Part shown: one piece after another, positions 47,570-58,175 of the stretch
Position numbering within the stretch: the first letter of the stretch is position 1
Layout: the number at the start of each line of letters is the position of its first letter
From: Cryptomeria japonica
Taxonomy: Eukaryota; Streptophyta; Pinopsida; Cupressales; Cupressaceae
NCBI RefSeq assembly: GCF_030272615.1
Contig: NC_081414.1
Coordinates: 781,424,119 to 781,488,118, forward strand
Direction: 5' to 3'
Length of the DNA stretch: 64,000 bases
Made by a program: the position numbers and the translations under genes
Notes under the pieces: generated by a model
Seen by the model: the letters and a program-made list of their open reading frames with translations, nothing else
What the model was told of the DNA's origin: nothing
Databases searched by the model: none

Positions 47570-47940
47570 AAGTCCTCCAATTTAGTAGGCCTCCGAAAAC
47601 TTATTAGGTATATAAAATTTATCAAATGAATCAATAATTTCAAGTGATCCCTTTACCCATGTTTCTATAGTCCAACTTTCCTTGGCATCCTTTTTAAGAC
47701 AATCGACTATGTTATTTGAGTCTCCTTCAAACCAAAATTTCCTAAAACTAGATTTGAAGGCTAAAAGAATCCCATGGTAGGTTTCCATAACTTTATCAAG
47801 GTGATTGTTCTAGTTTCCCAAAGGGAGTGCCATCATTGCCAAGGCCCCACCATACTCATCTCTTAACACTCCCATGCAACCAACTGAACCCAAATTTCCC
47901 TTCGTTGCCACAAAAAATATATTTTTTACCTATACACAAG
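47570..47940 (-). pseudogene. LINE RNase H domain relic (subfamily A)
   Basis: Minus-strand ATKGNLGSVGCMGVLRDEYG, ALAMMALPLGN, FWFEGDSNNIVDCLKKDAKE and SWTIETWVKGSLE follow the plant RVT_3 RNase H pattern. The first acidic residue (normally in a DGASKGN-like block) is changed to ATKGN, while EGDSN is kept. One stop interrupts it near 47810. Confidence 0.85.
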
Positions 47941-48530
47941 TGTTATGATTCATATGTGCTTATAGAGGATTCTAAAAATAGTGCACTATTATTGTGATTG
48001 TCAATCACTAATAATAGATAGAAAAAAAAATTGTTAGTGATATGAATCATTAGTTATAGATGATTTGTACTCATATTTGAAAGATAAACAATATGTTAAA
48101 AAAAAAATTCAAATACATAATTAAATATATTTGAAATAATTTTTAAAATGAAATAATTTAAAAACCAACAATATAATTTTTTAATAAAATATTTTACTTA
48201 GGATGTTAATTTTCATATTATGTTTTTCCTCTTGAATGTATAAAATATTTACTATTGTAATAATTGTCAGTCATTAATGATAGATAACTTAAATTTTTAC
48301 TAGTTATATTAATCATTAATTGTAAATGATTTCTAGTCATATTTACAAGACAGATGATAAATGAATCAAATTTTACAAATACATAATTATATATACTTAA
48401 TATACTTAATATAATTAAAAAAGAATAATTAAAAAATTAACAATATAATTTTATAATTAAATATTTTACTAAAAAAATTAATTTTCATATTAGTTTCCAA
48501 CCCCCATTCAGTCAAACAACCACAAAGGGT
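47941..48530. repeat. Degenerate tandem duplication (~266-bp period)
   Basis: Unit 1 begins near 47985 (ACTATTATTGTGATTGTCA) and unit 2 near 48251 (ACTATTGTAATAATTGTCA). Both proceed through TTAGTTATAGATGATTT-like, AAATACATAATTA, AACAATATAATTTT and TTAATTTTCATATTA blocks in the same order. Very AT-rich, non-coding. Confidence 0.8.
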
Positions 48531-49860
48531 AAACACTTACAGAGGAAATCATAATTCTATGTCGCTCTCGTCATCAATATAAACCCACCTTTCATAGAAG
48601 CTGCAGTGGAGCCGTTGGTAATGTCATATGTCCTTGCCTCATTTATTTCCAAAGTCTCCACTTTAATTATTGTATGCACAATTCTACCCAAAAAAAGGTA
48701 ATATAAAAAATATTTCATTCTATGAATTTAATATGATTCAACATCAAAAAATCAACTGAATTGTAATATATAATATAAAAAAGATAAAATCGAATTTTAT
48801 ACCTATTGTTTGTGATGTGGACCAATAATAAGAAAGAAAATTGATATTTATATAATTGTGTAAAATAAAAAATAAATGTAAACAATAGAAGTTTCATTCA
48901 ATTTTTTTAATTTTGTGATGCGATTGGTTTAACTAATAGAAAAATTGAAAGCCATGAATGCATAAGTATCATGCCTTTGGCTAGAACTAAAAATTTAATA
49001 ATAATGAATAGATATTTTCATTTGAGATTAACATTTAAGTGAGAAACTTTTACAATGCATACATGAATGAAATGTGAGTGATTCCATTTTTTATTAACAT
49101 TTTCATCTCCATCATTTAAATTTAAGAAATCACTTAAATCTACATCATTTAATTACCAAAACTTGCGAGAGTATAAATTGACTTAAAGTTAAACAATATC
49201 TAAATTTTAGGAAGAAATAGTATAATTTAAATTTCCACTATTTACATAGAAAATCAGTCTTATAAAGCAAGCTTACTAAATTGAAACAAAATCTTAAATT
49301 TCACCACCCTTTAATGTTTTAAACATGTCATACAATATGTAATATAAAGTATATTAATAGTACTCGTATATTTGAATGCAAACTAAATTACACGAATATC
49401 AGTTAAATTTTGGTTAATCTTTTAAAATCATAGTGAGTGACAAACATAGAGGCGTATGGAATAAATGTGTAAATAGATGTGGTGCACATCTCCAAAATGA
49501 TAGAGATCCAAAAAGTGGCGTTAATGATGCAAAATGATAAAAAGAGTTTTGAATAAAATTATTCTTGTGTTGAATTCTAAAAAAATTGTATATAAGATCC
49601 AAATGAATTTTGCCACTCATATGATTAAAAACTAAGTTTTAATATTACATTTGAATTATCAAAAATATGAAATTTATAAAAAAAATTAAAAACATACTAA
49701 TCGTAATTGATTGTACTTAAAAAAAAAATCATCACAATAATACTATGACTAACGACCAGTACTAATAACTTTTATTAATTTTAAATTCTGTTCTACAAAT
49801 GTAAAAGGAAAAAAACTGGTAAAATTATGGATATGGACGATTAAAGGAATATTTCAGAAT
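48531..49860. other. Spacer downstream of the receptor kinase gene
   Basis: Mostly AT-rich. A less AT-rich segment at about 48545-48690 has a minus-strand open stretch (VETLEINEARTYDITNG...) of about 40 codons that I cannot assign. Nothing else recognised. Confidence 0.4.
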
Positions 49861-49875
49861 ATTTCCCACCGCCCA

Positions 49876-49881
49876 TTTATT
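49876..49881 (-). terminator. Candidate polyadenylation signal of the receptor kinase gene
   Basis: AATAAA on the minus strand, about 110 bases past the stop codon, a plausible distance for a plant near-upstream element. Such hexamers are common in AT-rich DNA, so confidence is low. Confidence 0.35.
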
Positions 49882-49989
49882 TCGTACTACATAAAGATGA
49901 AGTTGCTGCAAATTAGTCAACATGACAGCTATATCTATCATAAACCTTTCATTTAAAACCTGCTACTGTTTTGCGTGTACAGAACCAGT

Positions 49990-52371
49990 TTATATGGGAG
50001 GATGTTTACCGCAGTGATCGTTGTCGTCGTGAACCTGACCCAATAGGACCTGTAGAGACCTCGGAATTTTTGGCACACGAGCCTCCATTCTGCCTTCCAA
50101 TATCTTCACCACTTCACTCATGCTCGGCCTCTCATTCTCATCGTCTTGAATGCACAGCCCACCCACCATAGCGGCTCTTCTCACCTCTTCGATATCCGCC
50201 TCACTTGCTATCCTTGCGTCCACAACGTCTAATATGTTTCCGCTCTGAATCTGAGATGAAGCCCAGATAGGAAAGTACAATCTACTTACCTCCACCGTTA
50301 AATCCAGATTTCTTCGGCCTGATATAATTTCCAACAACGTCATGCCAAAACTGTATACGTCCGCCTTGGGAGTGATAGGGAGGCCGGAGATCCACTCAGG
50401 AGCCACGTACCCACGAGTTCCTCTTGTGGTTGTCAGTACTCGGCTGAAATCTCTACCTACCAGCTTTGCTAGCCCAAAATCTGCCACCTTTGGGCTGAAG
50501 TCGCTGTCGAGGAGAATGTTTTCAGGCTTGATATCGCAGTGAATGATGCGATCCCTGCATTCCTCATGCAGATAAACCAATCCTCTTGCAGTGCCCAATG
50601 CGATCTGAAACCGGGTCTTCCAGTCCAACACTTTCTCTACGTCTTCCGGCTTACAGAAGAGGAAGGAATTTAAGGAACCGTTGGGCATGTAGGCATAGAC
50701 CAGTAACCTTTGTGAATGTTCTATACAGAATCCCCACAGCCTAACCAAATTCACGTGCTGTAATCTGCCAGTGGTGATTATTTCAGCACGGAATTGTTTT
50801 TCTGCTTGCGTAGAACCCTCTAATCTTTTAACCGCGACAGGCGTTTTGTCCGGCAGAGTTCCTTTGTAAACAGAGCCGAATGCTCCGCTACCCAGCTTAT
50901 GCCTGAAATTCTCCGTTGCAATTCGCAGCTCTTTGTAACTGAACTTTCTGAGCGACAATGGCACTTCCTCTTCAAGGTTTTTCTTCGACAGCCTTCGACG
51001 TTTCCACAGAATAAATACCGCTGACAGGAGAGCCGAAAGAACAAAAAATGATGCGGTGGCAGAAAGTAAAATTGTAAGTGCAGGGGTTTTGTTGCTTTGC
51101 TCTGATATCAAGTGTGGGAACTCAGAAGCAGCCAGCCTGACGAAGACGGATAGGCCCTCAGACGAAACGCTCATTCCAAATAAATCTCCAAACCACAATC
51201 TGCAGACAGGGGAATCAGAAATAGCTAAAGCAAAGGCTGTGCAGGAGCAATTGTTGAGACATGCAGCCCGGCAGCCTTGCTGTGTTGGCTCGTTGTTGAT
51301 TAAGACAGCTTCTTTTTCGGGCAAGTATTGGTTCTTGGCTTCCAAGAAGCCGTCGGTTGTTCCCTCCGTGACAGAGCATTGCAAGGGTTTTCGCCTAGCA
51401 CACCCACTTGACCACCAACCTTGAGAGCCATGCTTGGGGGTGAAGCCCTGGACACAACTACACACATCATTCGCATTGCACAGTCCATTTGCCCCGCAGA
51501 TTTCATAGTCACTGCATTGACCTCGGTATGTCGACCACCTGAAACTCCATCTACCATCATCCATCCAGAAGTAAAGTTCAAATTCGCCGTTCTCATCTAA
51601 CAGAAACCGCCCCGTGATCATATGATCAATCGGGTTTAGGCCAAAATGGATATATATTCTTGAAGCAGAAAGCGTCACACATGACGCTTGAATTTTCTTC
51701 TGACCTTCCAATTCTGGAACCTTAGAAAAATGATTGTGTCCAATGCAGTCTCCACTGGACCAATATGGAACAGTGTTGTTAAAGAACATCACCATCTGCG
51801 TCTTCCCTGGAGACATGTCCATTCCGAAAGAGAAGAGCCCACTGGCAGGATCCGAAGAACTCTTCCAGGAAGTCAGCTTCATGCCTTTCCACATATTCAT
51901 GCCAGGCAACCATGTATCTGTGGGGTGCGCGAAACTCTCCCAAACAATTGCTGACTCGTTGTGGGCGTCCAGCATAATGAAATTACCAGAGTCCGTTATT
52001 ACAGCCCGTGATCCTTTCTCGCCAATATCAGTCCACCAAACTGACCGGCCCTCTCTATCAAGCAATCTGAGATGACCTTCTCTCGAAAACTTGAGAACGC
52101 CAGGCATGTTTCTGACAGGATTATCTCTGTTAGCCACCCAAACTATGGCTTTCTGAGAGGTTGGTGCATACCAGATGCCAATATACCAATTATTCGTTCC
52201 CGTGGGACTGAAAAATCCCAATGCAAACGTGCCATTCTTGGAAATTAGGGTCTGATTTCCAGTGAGCGAAGTCCCCAATCGAAGCGTATCGCCACCATCC
52301 AAACTTACACCGCTGCAATTATGCACTGCAATACTAACAGTTATGGCTATGAACAAATACTTCACCGCCAT
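49990..52371 (-). CDS. G-type lectin S-receptor-like serine/threonine kinase
   Basis: Predicted single-pass plasma-membrane receptor kinase of 793 residues without introns, similar to the Arabidopsis At2g19130 type. Domains: signal peptide 1-21 (hydrophobic YLFIAITVSIAV); B-lectin about 25-150 (IVWVANRDNPV, VWESFAHPTDTWLPG); S-locus-glycoprotein-like region about 160-275; EGF-like Cys cluster about 286-331; PAN/apple about 333-412 (CRAACLNNCSCTAF); transmembrane 431-456 followed by KRRR; kinase about 493-760. Kinase residues: G-loop GSGAFGSV 494-501, Lys515, Glu530, Asp613 in HCDIKPEN, DFG 631-633 and APE 657-659. HCD in place of HRD makes it a non-RD kinase, a class often linked to innate immune signalling. 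The start is taken at 52371 because it begins a signal peptide; an in-frame ATG at 52482 would add 37 residues and place a TATA-like box inside the coding region. The ligand is unknown. Confidence 0.95.
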   Translation of the reverse strand: MAVKYLFIAITVSIAVHNCSGVSLDGGDTLRLGTSLTGNQTLISKNGTFALGFFSPTGTNNWYIGIWYAPTSQKAIVWVANRDNPVRNMPGVLKFSREGHLRLLDREGRSVWWTDIGEKGSRAVITDSGNFIMLDAHNESAIVWESFAHPTDTWLPGMNMWKGMKLTSWKSSSDPASGLFSFGMDMSPGKTQMVMFFNNTVPYWSSGDCIGHNHFSKVPELEGQKKIQASCVTLSASRIYIHFGLNPIDHMITGRFLLDENGEFELYFWMDDGRWSFRWSTYRGQCSDYEICGANGLCNANDVCSCVQGFTPKHGSQGWWSSGCARRKPLQCSVTEGTTDGFLEAKNQYLPEKEAVLINNEPTQQGCRAACLNNCSCTAFALAISDSPVCRLWFGDLFGMSVSSEGLSVFVRLAASEFPHLISEQSNKTPALTILLSATASFFVLSALLSAVFILWKRRRLSKKNLEEEVPLSLRKFSYKELRIATENFRHKLGSGAFGSVYKGTLPDKTPVAVKRLEGSTQAEKQFRAEIITTGRLQHVNLVRLWGFCIEHSQRLLVYAYMPNGSLNSFLFCKPEDVEKVLDWKTRFQIALGTARGLVYLHEECRDRIIHCDIKPENILLDSDFSPKVADFGLAKLVGRDFSRVLTTTRGTRGYVAPEWISGLPITPKADVYSFGMTLLEIISGRRNLDLTVEVSRLYFPIWASSQIQSGNILDVVDARIASEADIEEVRRAAMVGGLCIQDDENERPSMSEVVKILEGRMEARVPKIPRSLQVLLGQVHDDNDHCGKHPPI

Positions 52372-52417
52372 CGAGGTAGTGCGTAGATGGTGATATGTTT
52401 CTTTGTATACTTTCGAG

Positions 52418-52426
52418 TTTAAATAG
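52418..52426 (-). promoter_or_regulatory. Candidate TATA box for the receptor kinase
   Basis: The minus strand reads CTATTTAAA about 47-55 bases upstream of the chosen ATG. If used, the 5' UTR would be short (about 20 bases). This weakly favours the downstream start. Low confidence because the surroundings are AT-rich. Confidence 0.35.
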
Positions 52427-52445
52427 AAAAAAAATAGGCTACGCA

Positions 52446-52511
52446 ATGAAGAACATGGCTGAAGTAGTGCCGTCAATTCCAAACGTCCAAGTCGGAGAAG
52501 ATCAGTACAAG
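52446..52511 (+). other. Short divergent open frame next to the receptor kinase promoter
   Basis: ATG at 52446 opens MKNMAEVVPSIPNVQVGEDQ and is followed by AAG|GTTAGT, which resembles a splice donor. GC content drops sharply afterwards. No second exon was recognised within the next kilobase, so this may be a first-exon relic or chance. Confidence 0.2.
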
Positions 52512-52669
52512 GTTAGTGCCACAGTCAATTCTAGAATGGCATGGCACTTATTTTCATTTTTGATCATTACGTACCAAACAAATCAAAAGATTATTATTCG
52601 TTTCAAACAGCTAGTTTTGTTCCTTTTTCTGTTTTCCTTCTTTATTTTTTTCTTTTCTCAAGAGAAATA

Positions 52670-53694
52670 GTGTCATGAATTTCTTTTCAATAGAAGTAAT
52701 TTGAATAGCCTTCACCAACTGTAAGACGTAAAAAACGTCAACATATCTCTAGAAGGCATATCATTCAACGGAGCATTACGGGGAATCAAATACAGAAAGG
52801 ATTTGATAGCGCACTGACTGCACACCGTTCTTTCACCACTCACGCGTTCTTTCTAATTAGTCTTCACGACTGTAAGTAAGTCGAGTCTTTTCTTAAGGGA
52901 GATGTATCGCGTAAGTCCAGTCGTCTGTGTCGGTCGAGAGACGGACATGTAGCGATAAACGCGAATACAGAATCTTTTCTATATTTTGATGAAGATGACT
53001 TCCATTAACAACAACTGGAATTTGGACCCACACGTTTAATGGTCAATTTGATAAAAAAAAATTATAGTAACAAAGCTGTTAAATAGATGATTCTTTATAA
53101 ATAAATTTTAATTAGATGGAAAAAAAAAAAAATTAAATTTTTATTATAAATTAGATAAACAATTATTGTAAGGTAGTAAAAAATAATTAGAATTCAAAAT
53201 CATTTATTATTACTAAAATTCTATTTTTCTTAAAATTTGTTACATTTAAGTTATATTATTTGTGAAACTCTTAAATTAGTATTTTCTTTTTTCAATATCA
53301 ATGTACTTTAAGGGTGTTTTTAATTTGATATACACTTCTTTATAGAATTTGAAAGATTCTTTCATGAAAGTGTAATTGACTTTGTGGTAGGAAATCTCAC
53401 TAGTTATATGAAGGTCCTAAGTTTGGTTGTCAATGTATCTAATATTCTAATTAATGTGCCTCTAATATATAGTAGGAACCAATACAAACCTTGTAACAAA
53501 TTAGTAAAATATGCAAAATGACTCAAATAACTCTTGTACATGAATGAACACTAATTAACTTGATATTTTAAAAAAAGAATAAACTTTGAGAATTACAATT
53601 TCTTCATGAGAATGAAGTGTTAAATTGTCATTGATTATTAATTTTTTATTATTTAAACTTGAAGTTACAATTAACAAGAGAAATTAAATGTTAC
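52670..53694. other. Spacer, no gene
   Basis: The first 330 bases have moderate GC without a long ORF (possible distal promoter). From about 53040 it is AT-rich and featureless. Confidence 0.5.
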
Positions 53695-54120
53695 AGTGAG
53701 CAAAACTACTATGACTAATAATATGGAGGGCCTTAGGATGCCACACGAAAAAGCTCAATATCTTAATGTTTCCCTTTCAACCACTCATACTTCCCCTTCC
53801 ATTTTGGTTTGTGGTAAGGGCAAGGTTAGACCCAAAAAAATAAAGGACCTTTAGTTTGAACTCGTAGTAGGGATAAAGGTAAGTAGGTTAATGCGAGTGA
53901 TATGGAGGAATGTCTTCATATCAACAGGGCTTTGATTGATAAAAATGTTAAGATTGTTCAATGTTGAACGAAATTGTTTAATTTCTTGATTTTTAGACCA
54001 TGTTTTCTTTGTTTTTGTTACTACTATCCATTGTGACTTGAGGTTTGGTTTGTCTCTAAAGACTGTTTATTTTTTTATGGGTTTCGGGTCCCTATAAAAA
54101 TTATTTTACACTAATTAACA
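53695..54120 (+). mobile_element. LINE-like 3' end (subfamily A tail), plus strand
   Basis: Ends TTTATGGGTTTCGGGTCCC then TATAAAAATTATTTTACAC and an A-rich tail at about 54075-54127. This matches, in opposite orientation, the 25.97 and 45.70 kb ends. Upstream is a decayed ORF with GKGKVRPKKIKDL. It is a short 5'-truncated copy. Confidence 0.55.
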
Positions 54121-54543
54121 AAAAAGAGAGATAAATTAAATAGTCTCATTAATATTTATTAAAAATGTTAAAGACTAAAAAAAATAGCTACGAAAAAAAT
54201 AAATTATTTGCAACTATTTGCAACTATTTGCAACTACGACATTAAATTATTCGCAACTATTCTCATTCAACTCCTATTAGTATTACAAAAAAAAAAAATT
54301 TAAATGAATTAATTTTATCAAGGTAGTAATAGGTAATAAATCGGAGATGAAAAAGAAAAAGGAAAAGTCAATTCGTTTTAAGTTCTGTGTGTGGGAAATG
54401 AAGGTGACAGAAACACAAAAGTTAGTTTCAAAGGGCCCACACACCAATGAGACTCTTGGTGTAATTTATAGGAACTATATTGAATAGCTCAACTTCCCAA
54501 GGGGTGTCCCATTGTTCTCTATCTCTCAGGATTCCAAAGGTCT
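54121..54543. other. Host sequence left of Copia B
   Basis: Contains three tandem copies of TATTTGCAAC (about 54206-54235). The sequence at the right end continues after Copia B at 61271, so the element interrupted one earlier repeat or spacer. Confidence 0.5.
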
Positions 54544-54548
54544 CACTC

Positions 54549-55609
54549 TGTTGGTATTTTGGATATGTTGATATCGTTTTGTCATTGATGTCAACACCTA
54601 TTAACACTTATCAACTCTAGTCAGCCTACTAACACTTGGTCATGTTCACCAGCAAGCAAGTGACTTATGCACAGTCATCGGTATCTAGTTCACTGATAGG
54701 ATATATTGTTCACCAGCACTTGGAATGACATGGAAAACACTTGGCTATGTCGAAGACATTGTTTGGACACTTTGTCTTGGAGATTTGTTCATTGGATCAT
54801 TCGTGTTTGCATATTTGTTGTTACCGACAAATAGGTCCGTATAAGCACCGACAGGCTTATCTATTCTAGATCAGCACAATATGCTATGGAGATGATTTTA
54901 TTGTTATTGTAAATGCATTGAACTGACATCATGCATCAGATATTGTTTTATTTGTAATTCATTTTATTGTAATATCTTTTAGAGCCGACCTACTAAAATT
55001 GGTCTTAGGTTATGGTATAAATGTAAGATCTTTTTTGTAAGATCAGTATGCGAATGTAAAGAAGGATTATAATTTGGTATATGTGAGAATAAGAAGAGCT
55101 ATACACGCAGACATCATTTGAAGGTTGAAGGAAGGTTTTTGTGAAGGCATATCAGAACTGAACCGGTACTGAATCTAGCATATGAAGATGTTATTTTGAG
55201 CAGTACATTATTATTGGACTTAACCATCCAATTGTAGTCAGTGTGACTACTATTTATGATTGAGCAGTGAGCTCTAGGCGCTTGGCCTTTCTGCATGTGC
55301 AGACCCCATTTGTATACACTTACTATCTGCAGTAGTATCATCTAATTGTGGGTAAGGTTTCCCACCATGGTTTTTCCCCTTACAGGGTTTCCGCGTACAA
55401 ATATTGGTGTTATGTGTTGTGGATGTCATTTGTTCTTTGTTTCATGCATTAATCTTTACCGGTACTGTAATTAACTGACAAACTATCTACCGACATTAAG
55501 TTTTGGTTTACTGGTATTAAGCATTAAGTTTGGTTAAGTTGTTTTTGGTTTAAATTTATTTCACAACTGATTCACCCCCCCCCCTCTCAGTTGTCTCTAG
55601 GAGCTAACA
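54549..55609 (+). repeat. Copia B 5' LTR (1061 bp)
   Basis: Near-identical layout to 60190-61265 with scattered substitutions. Both carry CCACCATGG or related TTTTTCCCCTTACAGGGTTTCC about 240 bases from the end and a C run in ATTCACCCCCC near the end. The run is longer in the 3' LTR. Confidence 0.97.
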
Positions 55610-55611
55610 AT

Positions 55612-55623
55612 TGGTATCAGAGC
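55612..55623 (+). other. Copia B primer-binding site
   Basis: TGGTATCAGAGC, complementary to initiator-Met tRNA, two bases after the 5' LTR. Unmutated. Confidence 0.95.
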
Positions 55624-55679
55624 CTAGTCCTCTTTTTGGAGAAGTTTAATAGCTTGAGGAGATCCAATATCTTCTAACT

Positions 55680-56760
55680 ATTTCAGGAAGGACAACCCTA
55701 AACTTGATGGAACCAATTATGGGATATGGAAGATCAAGATGGAGACACATCTAAATTACATTGGGAAGGACATCTGGGAAGTTACAAGAATGGCTAGAAT
55801 GCACCTACTCCTGGTAAGCCTAATCCACCTACCTTAGGAAAAGATGAAGAAAATGATTGCAAAGCAAGAGAAGCCCTTTTGGGTGCATTATCAGATCAAC
55901 AAATCATGGGATTATCAGACAGGTCTATTACTAAAGATATATGAGACCACTTGGAAACATTGAATGAAGGAGATTCCATAGTCAAAATTGCAAAACTTGA
56001 AAGCTTCTGAGTCAGGTATGAAAATATGAAAATGGAAGAAGATGAAAGGATTTATGATTTTATGGAAAGAGTTAATGAAATTGTTCTGGGTATTAAATGT
56101 TGTGGAGGAACCTTAAGTGAAGATGAAATTGTTTCAAAATTTTTAAGGGGATTGCCACCGGCATACAAAATGAAATTTACAGCTATAAATGAGTTAAGAA
56201 CAATGCCTAGTAGATGAGTAACTAGGGATACATTGATTGGAAAACTTTCAGCTTTTGAAATTGAGGAATTTGGTCCTGTTGCTACTATAAAGATAGATTT
56301 AGCTTTTAAGGCATCAACATCATCTGCACCATCATTTGACAAATCCAATTGGAAAGCCTTTTATGCAAGAGAACTTGAAGAAAGCAAGAGAGAAAATGAA
56401 GAACTTGAAGAACTAGAAGCACTATTTGCAAGGAAAATGCCTAAAGGTCTAGTTGGAAGTAAGTATGAAGGTAAAGCACCCTTTAAATGTTTTAACTATA
56501 ATAAGATTGCTCATATGGCCTCAAGATGCCATGATAGACATGCTAGATTGAGAGAAGAAGCTAGAAGAATATACAAGCCTAACCCTAAATATCAGAGATA
56601 CTGATTTAAGAAGAATAAAGACAAATCTTGTTATCTTGCTGATGAAAGAGTCACTGATGATTCTAATGATGATCTGACAAACAATGGATGGGTTTTTGTA
56701 GCTATAACAGAAGATCAATTAACACCTACTGTTCAATTGATAGAATAGGCACTGGCAGCT
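55680..56760 (+). pseudogene. Copia B gag
   Basis: Reads NPKLDGTNYGIWKIKMETHL, DHLETLNEGDSIVKIAKL, YDFMERVNEIVLGIKCCGG and LRGLPPAYKMKF, then an acidic coiled stretch (RELEESKRENEELEELEALF). The zinc knuckle reads CFNYNKIAHMASRC: the second Cys of C-x2-C is Tyr, so metal binding should be lost. Stops at 56215-56217 (TGA), 56602-56604 (TGA) and near 56747 (TAG), plus a frameshift near 55800. The initiating Met is not clear. Confidence 0.9.
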
Positions 56761-57345
56761 AAAATTGGAGTTAAGGATGAATGGATCATTGATTCGGGAT
56801 GTTCAAATCATATGACTAGTGAAAAAAGTAAATTCTTGACTTTTCAAGAATATAATGGAGGTCTAGTAAGATTTGGAGATGATAAAGCTTGTTTGATCAA
56901 AGGAAAAGGTACTATATCTCTTGATGGTAAGCATAATACTGACAATGTTTACTATGTTGAAGGTTTAAAGAATAATCTACTGAGTGTTGGTCAGTTAGTT
57001 GAAAAAGGATTTCAGTTACAATTCAAGAATGGGAAATGCAAAATTATGAACAGAATTGGTTTGGAAATTGCAACCGATAATCAAACTAGAGGTAACATCT
57101 TTCATTTGAATAACAATGAAAAGGCATGCTTGATTGCACACATTGATGAAAGTTGGCTATGGCACAAGAGACTCTGTCATGTAAATTTTGATTGCATTAT
57201 GAAAATCAGTACTACTAAGGCAGTAAGAGACTTACCCAAGATTGTCAAACCTCAGAATCCGGTATGTAAGGAATGTCAATTTGGAAAGCAAGTTAGAGAA
57301 TCTTTTAAAGTATTCCAGAAAAATCCAATAATGCTCTTGACTTAG
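56761..57345 (+). pseudogene. Copia B protease and GAG-pre-integrase
   Basis: The protease active site WIIDSGCSNHMTS (about 56783-56820) is intact in the key DSG. Next come YVEGLKNNLLSVGQLVEKG and the zinc-binding LWHKRLCHVNFD and CKECQFGKQ. Stop near 57343 after a frameshift around 57315. Confidence 0.93.
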
Positions 57346-58175
57346 TTCATACTGATTTATGTGGTCCAGCTAGAACTAAAAGCTTACAAGGTGATAGATA
57401 TTTCATTATAATCATTGATGACTATTCTAGAATGTGTTGGGTTACTTTTCTCAAAGAAAAATCAGAAGCACTTGGGAAATTCAAACTATTCAAGGCAATG
57501 GTAGAAAATGAAACCGGTAAGAAAATCAAATGTCTGAGATCAGATCAAGGAGGTGAATTTACATCTAAGGAATTTAATACATTCTATGAAGTAAATAGAA
57601 TCAAAAGACAATTATCAGCACCCCAGACACCACAACAGAATGGAGTTGTAGAAAGGAAAAATAGAACTATCTTGGATGCAGCTAGAAGTATGTTATCAGA
57701 AGAAAATCTACCACATGTATATTGGAGAGAGGCAGTAAGCACAACAATTTACACATTCAACAAAGTTCACATCAAAGGTGAAACTAGTAAGACCCCTCAT
57801 GAACTATGGTTTTGTATTACTCCTACCCTTAAATATTTTAGAATATTTTGAAGTAAATGCTATATCAGAAGAGATGAGTATATTGGGAAATTTGATCTTA
57901 GAAGTGATGAAGGAATATTTCTTGGTTATTCATCTAAGAGTGAGGCATATAGATGTTTTAACAAGAGATTGCAGAAAATTGTTGAGAGTACAAATGTGAA
58001 GATTGATGAACAGTTTAGAGGAACTTCAAGGTATATAGACTCTGAACCGGCAACAGAGATACTGACAAATGAGCCTACATTGAACACACCGGTACAAAAT
58101 GAAGATCTAGTTACACCGGTATCATCTGAAAATTCCACTATAACTAAAGAACAACAACAAACAAAGACACCCTGA
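57346..58175 (+). pseudogene. Copia B integrase
   Basis: DLVHTDLCGP-type first Asp block at about 57335-57365, CLRSDQGGEFTSKEF (second Asp) near 57530-57575, and PQQNGVVERKNRTI (Glu) near 57630-57670. A frameshift near 57840 precedes DEGIFLGYSSKSEAYRCFN. The C-terminal linker runs to a TGA at about 58173. All three DDE residues are visible, in broken frames. Confidence 0.93.

Larger units (their letters stand above)
45695..47940 (-). mobile_element. LINE 3' half: RNase H plus downstream accessory ORF (subfamily A), copy 2
   Basis: The best-preserved member. On the minus strand, RNase H (47940-47570) is followed after about 200 bases by the accessory ORF (about 47343-46778), a charged and coiled-coil stretch (about 46200-45840, with KKMTKQVAQNAKDMKKF), a hydrophobic tail and an A-rich 3' end at about 45695-45720 with GGGTTTTGGGCTCCCTTAAA. 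The end matches 25966-25995. RT is missing (5' truncation near 47940). Confidence 0.65.

Noticed and set aside
48545-48690. Minus-strand 40-codon open stretch (EINEARTYDITNG) as a gene fragment
   Set aside because: Too short, no start, no partner exon and not recognised; left as spacer.
51056-51424. 122-codon plus-strand ORF inside the receptor kinase region
   Set aside because: Antisense shadow of the kinase gene; the minus-strand frame has full domain support.
52372-52482. 37-residue N-terminal extension of the receptor kinase
   Set aside because: The extension would place Phe/Leu-rich and polar sequence ahead of an otherwise normal signal peptide and overlaps a TATA-like element.
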